NCBI GenBank assembly: GCA_964514395.1
Contig: CAZEQK010000012.1
Coordinates: forward strand, 1 to 64,000
Direction of reading: 5' to 3'
DNA: 64,000 bases
Source of the DNA: CAZEQK01 sp964514395
GTDB taxonomy: Bacteria; Bacillota; Bacilli; Tepidibacillales; Tepidibacillaceae
The position numbers and the translations under genes are program-made. Below, one piece after another: positions 48,757 to 58,298 of the stretch. The first letter of the stretch is position 1. Every line of letters starts with the position of its first letter. Below the pieces are notes generated by a model. That model worked only from the letters and a program-made list of their open reading frames with translations. It had not been told where the DNA came from and did not search any database.

Positions 48757-49116
48757 TTACTCATTTAGTAGAAGCTTTCTTTGTTTTATCTTTGGCAACC
48801 CTTTGACAACCATCTCATAAGAATGGTCAATCATCCATAGTATATCATCTTTAGGAATAGAATCATCAATAATAACGGTGTTCCAATTTCTTTTATTAAG
48901 ATGATACCCTGGAACAACAGAAGCATATTGCTCACGAAGCTGTTCAGCGATAACTGGATCACATTTTAAAGAAATATTTATTTTGTTCTCTCTTTCAGAA
49001 AGGAGTGCAAACATCTTTGCTTCGACCTTTATCACGAAGACATCCTTTCCAAATGGAAAGTCCTCCATCGCTCCTCTCTTTTCTAAACAATATTCTTTTA
49101 ACATTTTGAAATTCAT
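48757..49116 (-). CDS. MmcQ/YjbR-family protein
   Basis: 119 residues with the YjbR pattern: CLEKRGAMEDFPFGKDVFVI, KINISLKCDPVIAEQLREQY and HLNKRNWNTVIIDDSIPKDD. It has a small CyaY-like DNA-binding-type fold with no known reaction. The start at 49116 is 6 nt after GGAGGG on the minus strand. It is convergent with tsaD; AAGATAAA / TTTATCTT (48724-48748) is a weak shared terminator. Confidence 0.87.
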   Translation of the reverse strand: MNFKMLKEYCLEKRGAMEDFPFGKDVFVIKVEAKMFALLSERENKINISLKCDPVIAEQLREQYASVVPGYHLNKRNWNTVIIDDSIPKDDILWMIDHSYEMVVKGLPKIKQRKLLLNE

Positions 49117-49327
49117 AACATTCCCTCCACTATAAAACAGCTCATCATACATAACAACAAAAGAAAAAAAGTTAAATTTTGTTCCCAAATAAATGCTCTA
49201 AATTTTATAGGAATTAAATCCGCCTTTTCTTGTGACAATCGCTAAATATTGTTATGCTTATTTTAGAACTATTATATCAAAACAAGAAGCGTAGAAATAA
49301 AATATTTCATAGTAGGTAGGTGGTGCA

Positions 49328-50266
49328 ATGCCAGCAAAGAAGGTATTTATTCTTATATTAATAACAATAACTATAGTGGTTTTTTATGTTTATCATTCTG
49401 ATGATACCAAAAAAATAAAGCCAAGAAATATCCAAAATGGTTTTTTTGAATATAATACTAATTTGGCAAAAGAATGGTATGAAAAAAAAGGATACCCTTT
49501 TCCAAACTATAATAAGCCGCCGAAATCTACTTTAATTATTAAAACATTGGAAGACTGGCATAAATTTAGAAGCGATTATCTTCCTGGTGCTCCATTAATT
49601 CCAATGGTTGATTTAGCAAATGCAAATTTTTTTAATAAATATGACCTATTATATGTTAACCGTTTTAATAATAATAACGATGCCTCCCATATAACTCATG
49701 CAATTGAAATAAAAAATCTGAAACTTAATAACAATAAACTTAAAGTAGAGATAGGAATTTTACAGGTTGCTATTTCAAATCCCCAAGGTATATATTTTGG
49801 AGGATATTCTTTGGCTGCTATAGATAAAGGAGTAGTACCTTCTAATATAGACATAGATGTTTCAACAATAGAACAAAGCAATGAAAACAAAGAGGTAAAT
49901 CAAGTTGAAAACATATATACAGGTTTTACTGATAATTGGGATTTATACAAGCAACAGGTTAAGATAATTAATAGCAAAACCGAATGGCAAGCTATGAAGG
50001 ATAAATATTTATACGATATGTCTTTAAAACCAATAGATTTTGACCAATATTCAATCGTAGTTCTCGAAACATTTAACGGAGCAAAGCCTACATTATCTTC
50101 CGCGTTTAAAATTAAAGGTGTATTTGTTAATAACAGTATATTAAATATTGAATACACGGATGAGCCTGTTACTAATAACAATGAATTGTTTGTGGGTATC
50201 GCAATAGTAAAAGTAAAAAAGTCACTCATTAATGATTACAGCAATATTAAAATCTACTTTAAATGA
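49328..50266 (+). CDS. hypothetical anchored protein with two PrcB-like domains
   Basis: 312 residues. An N-terminal membrane anchor (VFILILITITIVVFYVYHS) places the rest outside. Two similar segments follow: one around TLEDWHKFRSDYLPG ... FFNKYDLLYVNRF, the other NSKTEWQAMKDKYLYD ... FDQYSIVVLETFNGAKP. Both resemble the PrcB C-terminal (protease-complex) beta domain. Each ends in a strand like VEIGILQVAI / LFVGIAIVKV. No catalytic residues are seen. AGGTAGGTGG precedes the ATG. Confidence 0.6.
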   Translation: MPAKKVFILILITITIVVFYVYHSDDTKKIKPRNIQNGFFEYNTNLAKEWYEKKGYPFPNYNKPPKSTLIIKTLEDWHKFRSDYLPGAPLIPMVDLANANFFNKYDLLYVNRFNNNNDASHITHAIEIKNLKLNNNKLKVEIGILQVAISNPQGIYFGGYSLAAIDKGVVPSNIDIDVSTIEQSNENKEVNQVENIYTGFTDNWDLYKQQVKIINSKTEWQAMKDKYLYDMSLKPIDFDQYSIVVLETFNGAKPTLSSAFKIKGVFVNNSILNIEYTDEPVTNNNELFVGIAIVKVKKSLINDYSNIKIYFK

Positions 50267-50287
50267 TCTCCTATTCTGACACTAAGG

Positions 50288-50314
50288 ACTTCCTCTAAGA
50301 GAGGGAGTTTTTTT
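50288..50314 (+). terminator. terminator after the PrcB-like gene
   Basis: ACTTCCTCT and AGAGGGAGT (one G-U) enclose 3 nt, followed by T7. The first DnaA box begins right after it. Confidence 0.8.
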
Positions 50315-50315
50315 G

Positions 50316-50499
50316 TGTGGATAAAAGTTATCCACAACATTGTGAACATGTTGATAACTAATGGTAAATTGAAGATCTATCACTAATCAGCTATCCTCGG
50401 AGTTTATGAATAACTTTTTTTATGAAATTGTGGATAATGTGAATAAGTCGATTACAATAAGAGATTAAAGCTTCTTACTGTTGATAACCTTGTGGACAA
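50316..50499. promoter_or_regulatory. DnaA-box cluster
   Basis: Four exact matches to TTATNCACA in either orientation: 50316-50324, 50328-50336 (these two inverted, 3 bp apart), 50429-50437 and 50438-50446 (adjacent, same strand). At least three one-mismatch copies occur at 50349-50357, 50479-50487 and 50491-50499. The stretch is AT-rich with no gene, and lies 90-275 bp before the PAS kinase start. No dnaA or dnaN is nearby, so it is not an ordinary oriC. Confidence 0.75.
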
Positions 50500-50589
50500 T
50501 TAAATATAAAAAAAATAAAGAAAAAGAAAGGAATTTAAATTAAATTATAGAAATTTAACTTGTTTAGGATATGGAGAGGGGACTATTTT

Positions 50590-52740
50590 GTGAGAAAAAA
50601 TTGGGATTCTTTTGAATTTAAAATTCTTATCATTATTCTCATACCAATGATATTATTAATCTCCTATTTTTATTATGAAAAGCAACAATCCTATGAATCA
50701 CATATTAAAAAATATGAGAAAAGTATGGTTGACATTATGCTTCAAGAGGATCAATTTGTTCAAGAAAGATTACACTCTCCTCCTTTATTGCTTTTCCAAA
50801 ATAAAGAAGCAATTAATCAACAGTTTTTACAGGGCCATCCCCAAGGTGTTGAAAATTTATTGTTAAAGCTAGCAATAGATCGTTTGGATTGTGGGGTTAT
50901 AGGCATTTACAGTAAAGAACGTAATGAAGTAGTATTCCATATTGGCAATAAAGATATATATAATACCTTGGATCCTTCCCTTATTCAAAAAAAATTGGGT
51001 GATGATAATAAACCAATATTTATAGAGAATAATAATCACTTGATCTATATTTACCCAATAGTAAATGGATATATCTATACGTATCAGGACAATATTCAAA
51101 ATATGCCAAACCAAGCGTTGTTTGTGGAAATGATTATACTTGCAATTATTCTAGCGGTTTTTGGAGCAAAGTTGGCTGAAAATAAGACACAAAAAAGAAT
51201 AAAAAATTTTAAACAGGAATTACATGCATTAAAGGAAAGCGGAGAACCACTACCGTTATATAATGATAATTTTAATGAAATCGTGAATTCCGTTAACGAA
51301 TTAAAGGAGCATCTCTCAAGCATTCAAAAGCTATTATATTCGATATTAGATAGTCTGCCTTTAGGCATTGTCTATTACGATGAAGAGGGAAAGGTGATGT
51401 ATGTAAACAAAACTGTCACAACAATCACAGGATACTGTGAAAATGAGATAAAGAATTTTATGATTTCTGGAAATATATTAAACAGTAATGAAAGTGTATT
51501 CTGGGAAACGTTACGTTCTGGGGAATCTTTTTTAGGATTTGAAAGCTATTGCCCAACGAAGGATGGAAAAGAGATTCCAGTGATGACTTCGACAAAACCA
51601 CTTATAGACCATTCCGATAAATTTATTGGCACGATTAGTTCATTTTTTGATATATCAGAGCAGCAACGTTTAAGAAAAATTGAATATCGAGCCAAGGTGA
51701 TGCTTGACCATATTTCTGATGGAGTGATGATGGTAGATAATGGAGGTGTAATCATCGGCTTTAACAGAGGGGCAGAAGTAATGACAGGCTTTAAGTCTGA
51801 TCAAGTACTAGGGAAAAAATATGATGACATTTTCATTAAGCGAAAAACCATTTTTACAAAGCTAACACAAACCCTAGAAAGCAAAAGAGAGTATAGCAAT
51901 TATAAAAAAGAGACAAAGATGGAAGATGGCCGAAAAGTGTATTTAATAATTACAACGAAGCTATTGTGGGATGAAGAAGGGAAGCAGTTAGGAGCAATGG
52001 GCATTTATAAGGACATAACCCATTTAGAAGAACTTTCCCAACAAATCCAAAGAGCAGATAAATTATCTGTTGTCGGAGAACTAGCTGCAGGAACTGCTCA
52101 CGAAATCAGGAATCCTTTGACGACGATTAAAGGCTTTATTCAATTACTAATTACTGAATTTAAAGATACAAATAAAGAACAGTATATTCACTTAATTTTA
52201 GATGAAATAAATCATATTAACGAAATCATTAGAGAGATGCTATTATTAGCAAAGCCTGTTTACCCAAGAAAAACATTAGTCTCATTAAATCAAATTATTA
52301 AAGATATCGTCGTGTTTATGAATCCAGAAGCTGTTTTATATAATGTAGAGTTACATTATCAGCTTGATGTAGAGTTACCTAAAGTGGATCTAGATGATCG
52401 TCAAATTAAACAGGTATTTATTAACCTTGTTAGAAATGCAATCCAAGCTGTGAAAAAAGATGGTCATATTACAATTACCTCAGGGTACAATAAAAATACA
52501 GAAATGATTGAAATCACCTTTGAGGATAATGGGGAAGGTATACCAGAGAATAAAATAGCAAAAATCTATGAACCATTTTATACAACAAAGGATGATGGAA
52601 CTGGCTTAGGAATCCCAGTTTCCTATCGGATTATGAAGAATCATGGTGGGGATTTACAAATATTTAGTGAGTTCAATAAAGGAACGACAGTTAAACTATA
52701 TTTTCCAATTGTGAAGGATGATTCTTCCGAAGATAGGTAA
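50590..52740 (+). CDS. PAS-domain sensor histidine kinase, sporulation-kinase-like
   Basis: 716 residues: membrane helix (KILIIILIPMILLISYFYY), an extracytoplasmic domain of ~145 residues, a second helix (EMIILAIILAVFGAKLA), a linker, two PAS domains (ILDSLPLGIVYYDEEGKVMY and LDHISDGVMMVDNGGVIIG), HisKA with phospho-acceptor His504 (GTAHEIRNPLTTIKGFIQLL) and an HATPase (DNGEGIPENKIAKIYEPFYT, GTGLGIPVSY). The HisKA sequence is of the type shared by B. subtilis KinA-KinE and NtrB-like kinases. No response regulator is adjacent, which suits an orphan kinase feeding a phosphorelay. The GTG start follows AGAGGGG. DnaA boxes lie just upstream. Confidence 0.88.
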   Translation: MRKNWDSFEFKILIIILIPMILLISYFYYEKQQSYESHIKKYEKSMVDIMLQEDQFVQERLHSPPLLLFQNKEAINQQFLQGHPQGVENLLLKLAIDRLDCGVIGIYSKERNEVVFHIGNKDIYNTLDPSLIQKKLGDDNKPIFIENNNHLIYIYPIVNGYIYTYQDNIQNMPNQALFVEMIILAIILAVFGAKLAENKTQKRIKNFKQELHALKESGEPLPLYNDNFNEIVNSVNELKEHLSSIQKLLYSILDSLPLGIVYYDEEGKVMYVNKTVTTITGYCENEIKNFMISGNILNSNESVFWETLRSGESFLGFESYCPTKDGKEIPVMTSTKPLIDHSDKFIGTISSFFDISEQQRLRKIEYRAKVMLDHISDGVMMVDNGGVIIGFNRGAEVMTGFKSDQVLGKKYDDIFIKRKTIFTKLTQTLESKREYSNYKKETKMEDGRKVYLIITTKLLWDEEGKQLGAMGIYKDITHLEELSQQIQRADKLSVVGELAAGTAHEIRNPLTTIKGFIQLLITEFKDTNKEQYIHLILDEINHINEIIREMLLLAKPVYPRKTLVSLNQIIKDIVVFMNPEAVLYNVELHYQLDVELPKVDLDDRQIKQVFINLVRNAIQAVKKDGHITITSGYNKNTEMIEITFEDNGEGIPENKIAKIYEPFYTTKDDGTGLGIPVSYRIMKNHGGDLQIFSEFNKGTTVKLYFPIVKDDSSEDR

Positions 52741-52777
52741 AAATAAAGACAATATTTATTTTCGGAAGGTGTTGGAA

Positions 52778-54940
52778 ATGAGCCGGAAAATTCGTCGATT
52801 TTTCACGATTTTGATGACGATCTTTCTAATAGGATCGTCTTTTTCTTATGTTCAAGGGAAAGACAATAAACAAATCATCCTTATTATGATAAACCAGCTT
52901 TCTTTTACTGATCAGACTATTTATAGCAATAGCCCAGGCTTTCAAGATCTTGAGAATCATGGAGCAAGGGGAGCGATGAATATAAATTCAGGAGGCACAA
53001 GAAATACAGGCAATAGCTACTTTTCAATTGGAGGAGGAAGTAAAGGGATAGGTGTAAAGGGAATAGAACAATCCTATTTAATGAGTGAGTACATCACAAC
53101 AAATAAGATTATGTTAGCACAAGATTATTATCTTCAAAAAACAGGGAAAACAATTTCTGACAACAATAAAATCATTTTGTTTCCAATCATGCAGCTGATA
53201 CAGATAAAACAAAAATTCCCTTTTCAGATTGGTGCTATTGGAAAAACACTGAAGGAGCATCATCTAACTGCAGTGGTGTACGGAAATAGTGATACGGATG
53301 AAAAGGTAAGATATGCCCCACTTATCGTGATGGATAATCAGGGAATAAGTAACGGAGATATAGGCGATCGTACAGTAATTAACAATTTTTCAAGACCCTA
53401 TGGCTATAAAACAAATTACAACTATTTTCTAGAAAAATTGACTGAAGAAGAAGCGAAGGGAACTTCTTTAATCGTATTTGATTTAGGGGATTTATATCGG
53501 TTAGAACAATTTAAGGAAGAGATGGACCCTGTATATGAGCAAGAGGTACGTCAGAAAATCCTGAATGAAATGGGGGGATTTATTTATACTATCGCTAATC
53601 ATCTTAATCATAATCAAACATTATTCGTTCTTTCTCCTATGGTAAATAATCAGTCGATAGAAAAAGATTATTTGTTATCACCAGTTTGGATGTATAACAA
53701 AAGTATTCAAGGGAACATATTAACATCGGCCACCACGAAAAGAGACGGAATCATTGCAAATATTGATATTGCTCCTACCATCTTTCAGATATTAGGTATA
53801 ACTAAATCGAACAAAGTGCTTGGACAAGAGATAAAGCCAATTGATTCAAAAGTAAATTTAATTCAAGAATTAAAGCATATTTCAACCATATATAAATTCA
53901 GACCCTCTGTCTTATATCCCTATGTGATGTGGCAAATTTTCATACTTATTGCCTCAATGGTTATATGGTTACTAAAGGATACACGCCATTATAGCTTTGC
54001 TAAAAAGGGCTTAATTAGTATGCTATTTTTGCCAATCATACTACTTTATACTGCCTATTGGACACCTGCTAATGTTACAATATATGTAATCTCCATATTA
54101 TTAATCAGCTTGGTGCTTGCTTTCTTTACATCTTTTTTATCCTCCATCACCACCTTTACACTTATTGGTGCACTAACATTCACTTCGATAACAATAGATA
54201 TCTTATTGGGAGGAAACCTATTAAAAAGGTCTTTTTTAGGTTATGATCCAATTATTGGTGCAAGGTACTACGGCATTGGTAACGAATATATGGGTATTTA
54301 TATTGGCGCTTCCTTATTATTTGGGGGTGCTCTACTCTACCTAAAAAAGAATGTTTGGACAATGGGGTTGGTCTACCTAATATATAGCACTGTAGTGTTT
54401 GTGTTGATATATCCAACCCTTGGTACAAACGCTGGGGGTGCTATTGCTGCTATCGTTGGAGTAGCTCTGATTATATATCATCTTACTACAAGTATAAGTA
54501 GAAAAAAGAAATATCTCTTTTTTAGCAGCCTCGTTGTGATCGGAATAACTTTATTGATTGTCATTAATTATTTGATTAGTGCCGAAAATCAGTCTCACAT
54601 TGGCAGGGCAGTAAATCACTTGTTTCAAGGGGATTTTACCACGGTTTTTTTAACCATTATAAGAAAAATAAAGATGAATTTACGTCTCATACAAGTTTCG
54701 TCATGGAGTAAGGTTCTCATTACTTCTCTCATCGTGATTGGCTTATTATTACATAAAAATAGCTTTAAAAAATTAAAGGTTCAATATGTCTATTTATTTT
54801 ATAGCTTTTATGGGATTATTGCTGGAGCCTTTGTCTCTTTGATTGTGAATGATTCAGGAATAGTTGCAGCATCAACGATGATTGTTTATGTGGCAATACC
54901 ACTATTATATATGGTATTAATTAAAAAAGAAGAGCCTTAG
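52778..54940 (+). CDS. polytopic membrane protein with alkaline-phosphatase-like ectodomain
   Basis: 720 residues. A signal/anchor helix (FFTILMTIFLIGSSFSYVQG) precedes an extracytoplasmic ~370-residue domain that resembles the alkaline phosphatase-like/phosphatidate-transferase superfamily (QIILIMINQLSFTDQ, VFDLGDLYRL, ANIDIAPTIFQILGI). The C-terminal ~350 residues contain about ten membrane helices. The metal-ligand set is incomplete in sequence, so catalysis is uncertain. Similar fused proteins are known only as hypotheticals. ATG 52778 follows GGAAGGTG. It follows the kinase by 37 bp and may be in its operon. It is convergent with the ABC-F gene, stops overlapping by 4 nt. Confidence 0.65.
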   Translation: MSRKIRRFFTILMTIFLIGSSFSYVQGKDNKQIILIMINQLSFTDQTIYSNSPGFQDLENHGARGAMNINSGGTRNTGNSYFSIGGGSKGIGVKGIEQSYLMSEYITTNKIMLAQDYYLQKTGKTISDNNKIILFPIMQLIQIKQKFPFQIGAIGKTLKEHHLTAVVYGNSDTDEKVRYAPLIVMDNQGISNGDIGDRTVINNFSRPYGYKTNYNYFLEKLTEEEAKGTSLIVFDLGDLYRLEQFKEEMDPVYEQEVRQKILNEMGGFIYTIANHLNHNQTLFVLSPMVNNQSIEKDYLLSPVWMYNKSIQGNILTSATTKRDGIIANIDIAPTIFQILGITKSNKVLGQEIKPIDSKVNLIQELKHISTIYKFRPSVLYPYVMWQIFILIASMVIWLLKDTRHYSFAKKGLISMLFLPIILLYTAYWTPANVTIYVISILLISLVLAFFTSFLSSITTFTLIGALTFTSITIDILLGGNLLKRSFLGYDPIIGARYYGIGNEYMGIYIGASLLFGGALLYLKKNVWTMGLVYLIYSTVVFVLIYPTLGTNAGGAIAAIVGVALIIYHLTTSISRKKKYLFFSSLVVIGITLLIVINYLISAENQSHIGRAVNHLFQGDFTTVFLTIIRKIKMNLRLIQVSSWSKVLITSLIVIGLLLHKNSFKKLKVQYVYLFYSFYGIIAGAFVSLIVNDSGIVAASTMIVYVAIPLLYMVLIKKEEP

Positions 54941-56859
54941 ACTCCTAGCTCTTCCTGTAACGCTTCCCATTCTAATAAAAGCTCATCTAACTTCTCTTTA
55001 TTCCTGTTCATTTGCTCATTTGTCTTATTTGCTAATTGATGATCAGAATAGATTTCTGGCAAAAGTAATTCTGCTTCTAGCTCTTTTATTGATGATTCAA
55101 ATTCTTCGATTTCCTCTTCAAGGGCAACTATTCTTCTTTTCATTTGGCGTTCCGTTTTTTGTTTTTGACGCTGTTCAAAATACTCATTTTTGTTATCGTT
55201 GTTACTCTCAAATAGATCTTTTTGCTGTTGCATTTCTGCTAATTCCGTTTTCTTCTCTATATAGTAGTCATAATTCCCAAGATAGTCTATCATTCCATTT
55301 ACAGATAATTCAAAGGTTCTTGTTGAAATTTTATTTAAAAAATATCGGTCGTGTGATATGAAGAAAATAGTTCCAGAAAAATGAAGAATGGCTTGCTCTA
55401 GTATTTCTCTACTATAAATATCCAAATGGTTTGTGGGCTCATCTAATAATAAAAAATTAGCTTTTTGTAGCATAAGTTTAGCAAGACTTACCCTTGCTTT
55501 TTCTCCCCCACTTAAATCACTAATTTTTTTGAAGACATCATCCCCAGAAAACAAAAAATTACCAAGGGTTGTACGAATTTCACTTTCTATCAAACTAGGA
55601 TAGGTATCCCATATTTCATCAATAATTGTTTTATCCCAATTCAAATCATCATGTTCCTGACGATAATAGCCTAGCCTTACATTAGAGCCATAAGCTATGG
55701 TTCCACTATGTTGTGTTAGCTCTTTTAATATAAGCTTAAATAAAGTAGATTTTCCGACTCCGTTAGGGCCAACAAGCGCCACTCTTTCTTGTTTATTAAT
55801 TTCAAATGAGACATTTTTAAACACAGGGGAATTATTAAATGCCATGATTAAGTCTTTAACCATTAGAATGTTATTACCACTTTCTATATCCGTATCAAAT
55901 GAAAAAGAGGCCTTTTGGTCAAATAATGTTGGTTTATCGATTCTATCTAATTTTTCTAGTGTCTTTCTTTTACTTTGTGCTCTTTTAGTTGTTGATGCTC
56001 GTGCAATATTTTTTTGAACAAAATCCTCTAATTTTGAAATTTCCTTTTGCTGCTTTTCATATTTCTTCTCCGCAATTTCCTTGGATTTTTCTTTTTGAAT
56101 TAAATATTTGCTATAATTGCCAATATATTTAGTTGCCTTCGTTCTTTCAATCTCATAGATTGTTGTTACAAGTGTATCTAAAAAGTATCTGTCATGAGAG
56201 ACGACAAGAATTGCACCAGAATAAGCTTTTAGATAGCTTTCTAGCCATGTTAGTGTATCAACATCTAGATAATTAGTAGGCTCATCTAATATTAATAAAT
56301 TAGGTTCTTCAAGTAGAAGTTTTGCTAAAGCGAGTCTTGTTTTCTGGCCGCCACTTAAAATATCGATATTTTGATTTTTGTAATCATATTTTTGAAACCC
56401 CAATCCGTGAAGAATGCTCCTTATTTGTGCTTCATATGCATACCCGCCTTCCTCCTTGAATTCTTCGGTTAAGGTAGCATATTTGCCCATGATCTTTTCA
56501 TATTCTTCATGATTATCTATCACATTGGGCATTGCCATTTTCTTTTCTAAATTTCGTATAAGTGTTTCTTTTTTCTGTAAATGAGAAAAGACAGTAATCA
56601 TCTCATCCCAAATAGTACTTTCTGATTCAAGTCCAGTATTTTGTGCTAAATAGCCAATTTTCACATCCTTTGCTATTTGAATGTCACCAGTATCAGGCAG
56701 CGTGTTAGAAGCAAGTATTTTTAATAGTGTGGTTTTTCCTGCACCATTTGCTCCGACTAAACCAATTCTATCCTTTGATTGAATCTGTAAATTAATATTC
56801 GTTAAAATCGGCTCAATACCAAATGATTTTGAAATATTTATTGCTTGTAGTATAATCAA
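54937..56859 (-). CDS. ABC-F family ATPase (YdiF/Uup-like)
   Basis: 640-residue duplicated ATPase without membrane helices. Two Walker A sites (GLVGANGAGKTTLLK, ALVGPNGVGKSTLFK), two signatures (LSGGQKTRLALAKLL, LSGGEKARVSLAKLM) and two Walker B (LLILDEPTNYLD, LLLDEPTNHLD) flank a charged linker. The C-terminus is coiled coil (MKRRIVALEEEIEEFESSIK). ABC-F proteins act on the ribosome (translation factors or antibiotic resistance); this long-tailed type resembles YdiF. The TTG at 56859 is 6 nt after GAGGTG. Confidence 0.92.
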   Translation of the reverse strand: MIILQAINISKSFGIEPILTNINLQIQSKDRIGLVGANGAGKTTLLKILASNTLPDTGDIQIAKDVKIGYLAQNTGLESESTIWDEMITVFSHLQKKETLIRNLEKKMAMPNVIDNHEEYEKIMGKYATLTEEFKEEGGYAYEAQIRSILHGLGFQKYDYKNQNIDILSGGQKTRLALAKLLLEEPNLLILDEPTNYLDVDTLTWLESYLKAYSGAILVVSHDRYFLDTLVTTIYEIERTKATKYIGNYSKYLIQKEKSKEIAEKKYEKQQKEISKLEDFVQKNIARASTTKRAQSKRKTLEKLDRIDKPTLFDQKASFSFDTDIESGNNILMVKDLIMAFNNSPVFKNVSFEINKQERVALVGPNGVGKSTLFKLILKELTQHSGTIAYGSNVRLGYYRQEHDDLNWDKTIIDEIWDTYPSLIESEIRTTLGNFLFSGDDVFKKISDLSGGEKARVSLAKLMLQKANFLLLDEPTNHLDIYSREILEQAILHFSGTIFFISHDRYFLNKISTRTFELSVNGMIDYLGNYDYYIEKKTELAEMQQQKDLFESNNDNKNEYFEQRQKQKTERQMKRRIVALEEEIEEFESSIKELEAELLLPEIYSDHQLANKTNEQMNRNKEKLDELLLEWEALQEELGV

Positions 56860-56972
56860 AAGAATCACCTCAGATATAACAAAGAAATAAAAAATTAACT
56901 TGCATATAATATAAAGTTTAACTTATTTATTGATCATTGGGCAACCTGGTTTATGCAAAGGCAGGTAAAAAT

Positions 56973-57560
56973 ATGTTAGAAAATAATGTGAAAATGTTAA
57001 AAAGAGATTTAAGAATACGATTATTGCAAAAAAGAGCAGAAGTGAGTCGTGAGGTAATGAACAACGTATCGGACAAAATATGTAAAACAATCATAGCCCA
57101 TCCTTTATTTAAAGCCTCACAGAACATGATGGTATATATTCCCTTTAGAGATGAAGTTGATATCAGAGAAGTAATAGAAACGGCATGGCTTAGTAAAAAA
57201 AACATACTAGTTCCAAAAACAGAAAAAAAAAGAAAATGGATGGACCTATACAAGATTGATTCATGGAAAGATTTAGAGCTAGGGAATTATCAACTTTCTG
57301 AACCTGTAATTCTTAATAAAACTCCTTTTCCTATTGAAAAGATTGAGCTGGTTTTAGTTCCTGGTGTGGGGTTTGATGTTCACGGGTTTCGTTTAGGCTA
57401 TGGAGGAGGCTATTATGACCGCTTTTTTGATAGATTCACCCTACTACCTAATAGAATCGGTATTGGTTACGATTTTCAAATGCTAGAGGAAATTCCCATT
57501 TCAGAACACGATTATCAAATGAATGAAGTAATAACAGAGAATCGACATCTAAAATGGTGA
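56973..57560 (+). CDS. 5-formyltetrahydrofolate cyclo-ligase
   Basis: 195-residue ATP-dependent enzyme converting 5-formyl-THF to 5,10-methenyl-THF (YqgN in Bacillus). Motifs: KRDLRIRLLQKRAEVS at the N-terminus, MVYIPFRDEVDI, and the phosphate/substrate loop GFRLGYGGGYYDRFF. Length is normal. ATG 56973 follows AGGCAGGT; an earlier in-frame start at 56937 lacks a site. It precedes the molybdenum-cofactor genes by about 100 bp. Confidence 0.93.
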   Translation: MLENNVKMLKRDLRIRLLQKRAEVSREVMNNVSDKICKTIIAHPLFKASQNMMVYIPFRDEVDIREVIETAWLSKKNILVPKTEKKRKWMDLYKIDSWKDLELGNYQLSEPVILNKTPFPIEKIELVLVPGVGFDVHGFRLGYGGGYYDRFFDRFTLLPNRIGIGYDFQMLEEIPISEHDYQMNEVITENRHLKW

Positions 57561-57668
57561 TATAAATAAATGCTCTGTATAAAAAATCAGATTTTTTTGT
57601 TAATTTATTTGTTCAATAATGAGCAAATAAAAGAAAAATATAGTACAATAAAAGTTGGAGTAGAGAAG

Positions 57669-58298
57669 ATGAACATTAATTCTATCTTATTAGCTGGTGG
57701 ACAAAACAAAAGAATGAACGGTACTCCTAAATGGGAATTACAATTTGGTCATCTGACCATGCTAGAAAGATCCATTGTAAAACTTAGCACAATCTCTAAA
57801 AAGATATTCGTCATATCTGGAGGGGATTACACCTTTGAAATACCAAAGGTTGAAGGAACAGAAATTGACTTAATCTATGATAAAAAACCATTTTTAGGTC
57901 CTTTAAATGGAATTCATACAGCTTTAATGAATAGTGATGAAAAATATAATTTTATTATCGCGGCTGATATGCCATTTTTTTCAACGAAATTGGTCAACTA
58001 CATGAAAAAAATAGCAGAAAATAAATACACAGATTTAGTTATTCCTGTGTGGAAAGAGAAGCTACAGCCATTACATGGGTTATATGCCACCTCACTTTTA
58101 CCGTCGATAAAAATGGATTTACAACAAAATAAATATAGCTTGATAAAATGGATACAGAATCAAAAAAACATTTATTATATAGAAGAAGCTGAATTATTGG
58201 CGCAGGATATTAATGAGCATACATTTTTTAATATGAATTTTCCTATGGAATATAAAGAGGCATTGTTTAGGGTTAAAGAGGAGGAAGATTGTGAATAA
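57669..58298 (+). CDS. mobA: molybdenum cofactor guanylyltransferase MobA
   Basis: 209 residues with the nucleotidyltransferase signature SILLAGGQNKRMNGTPK and the Mg-binding FIIAADMPF. It attaches GMP to molybdopterin to make the guanine-dinucleotide form used by DMSO-reductase-type enzymes such as the one at 12.4 kb. ATG 57669 follows GGAG. Its 3' end overlaps the moeA-like gene by 8 nt, so mobA, the moeA-like gene, mobB and rex form one tight run. Confidence 0.93.
   Translation: MNINSILLAGGQNKRMNGTPKWELQFGHLTMLERSIVKLSTISKKIFVISGGDYTFEIPKVEGTEIDLIYDKKPFLGPLNGIHTALMNSDEKYNFIIAADMPFFSTKLVNYMKKIAENKYTDLVIPVWKEKLQPLHGLYATSLLPSIKMDLQQNKYSLIKWIQNQKNIYYIEEAELLAQDINEHTFFNMNFPMEYKEALFRVKEEEDCE

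Noticed and set aside
50316..50499. The DnaA-box cluster as the chromosomal origin
   Set aside because: No dnaA, dnaN, rpmH or similar origin genes are nearby, and gene orientation does not flip there.
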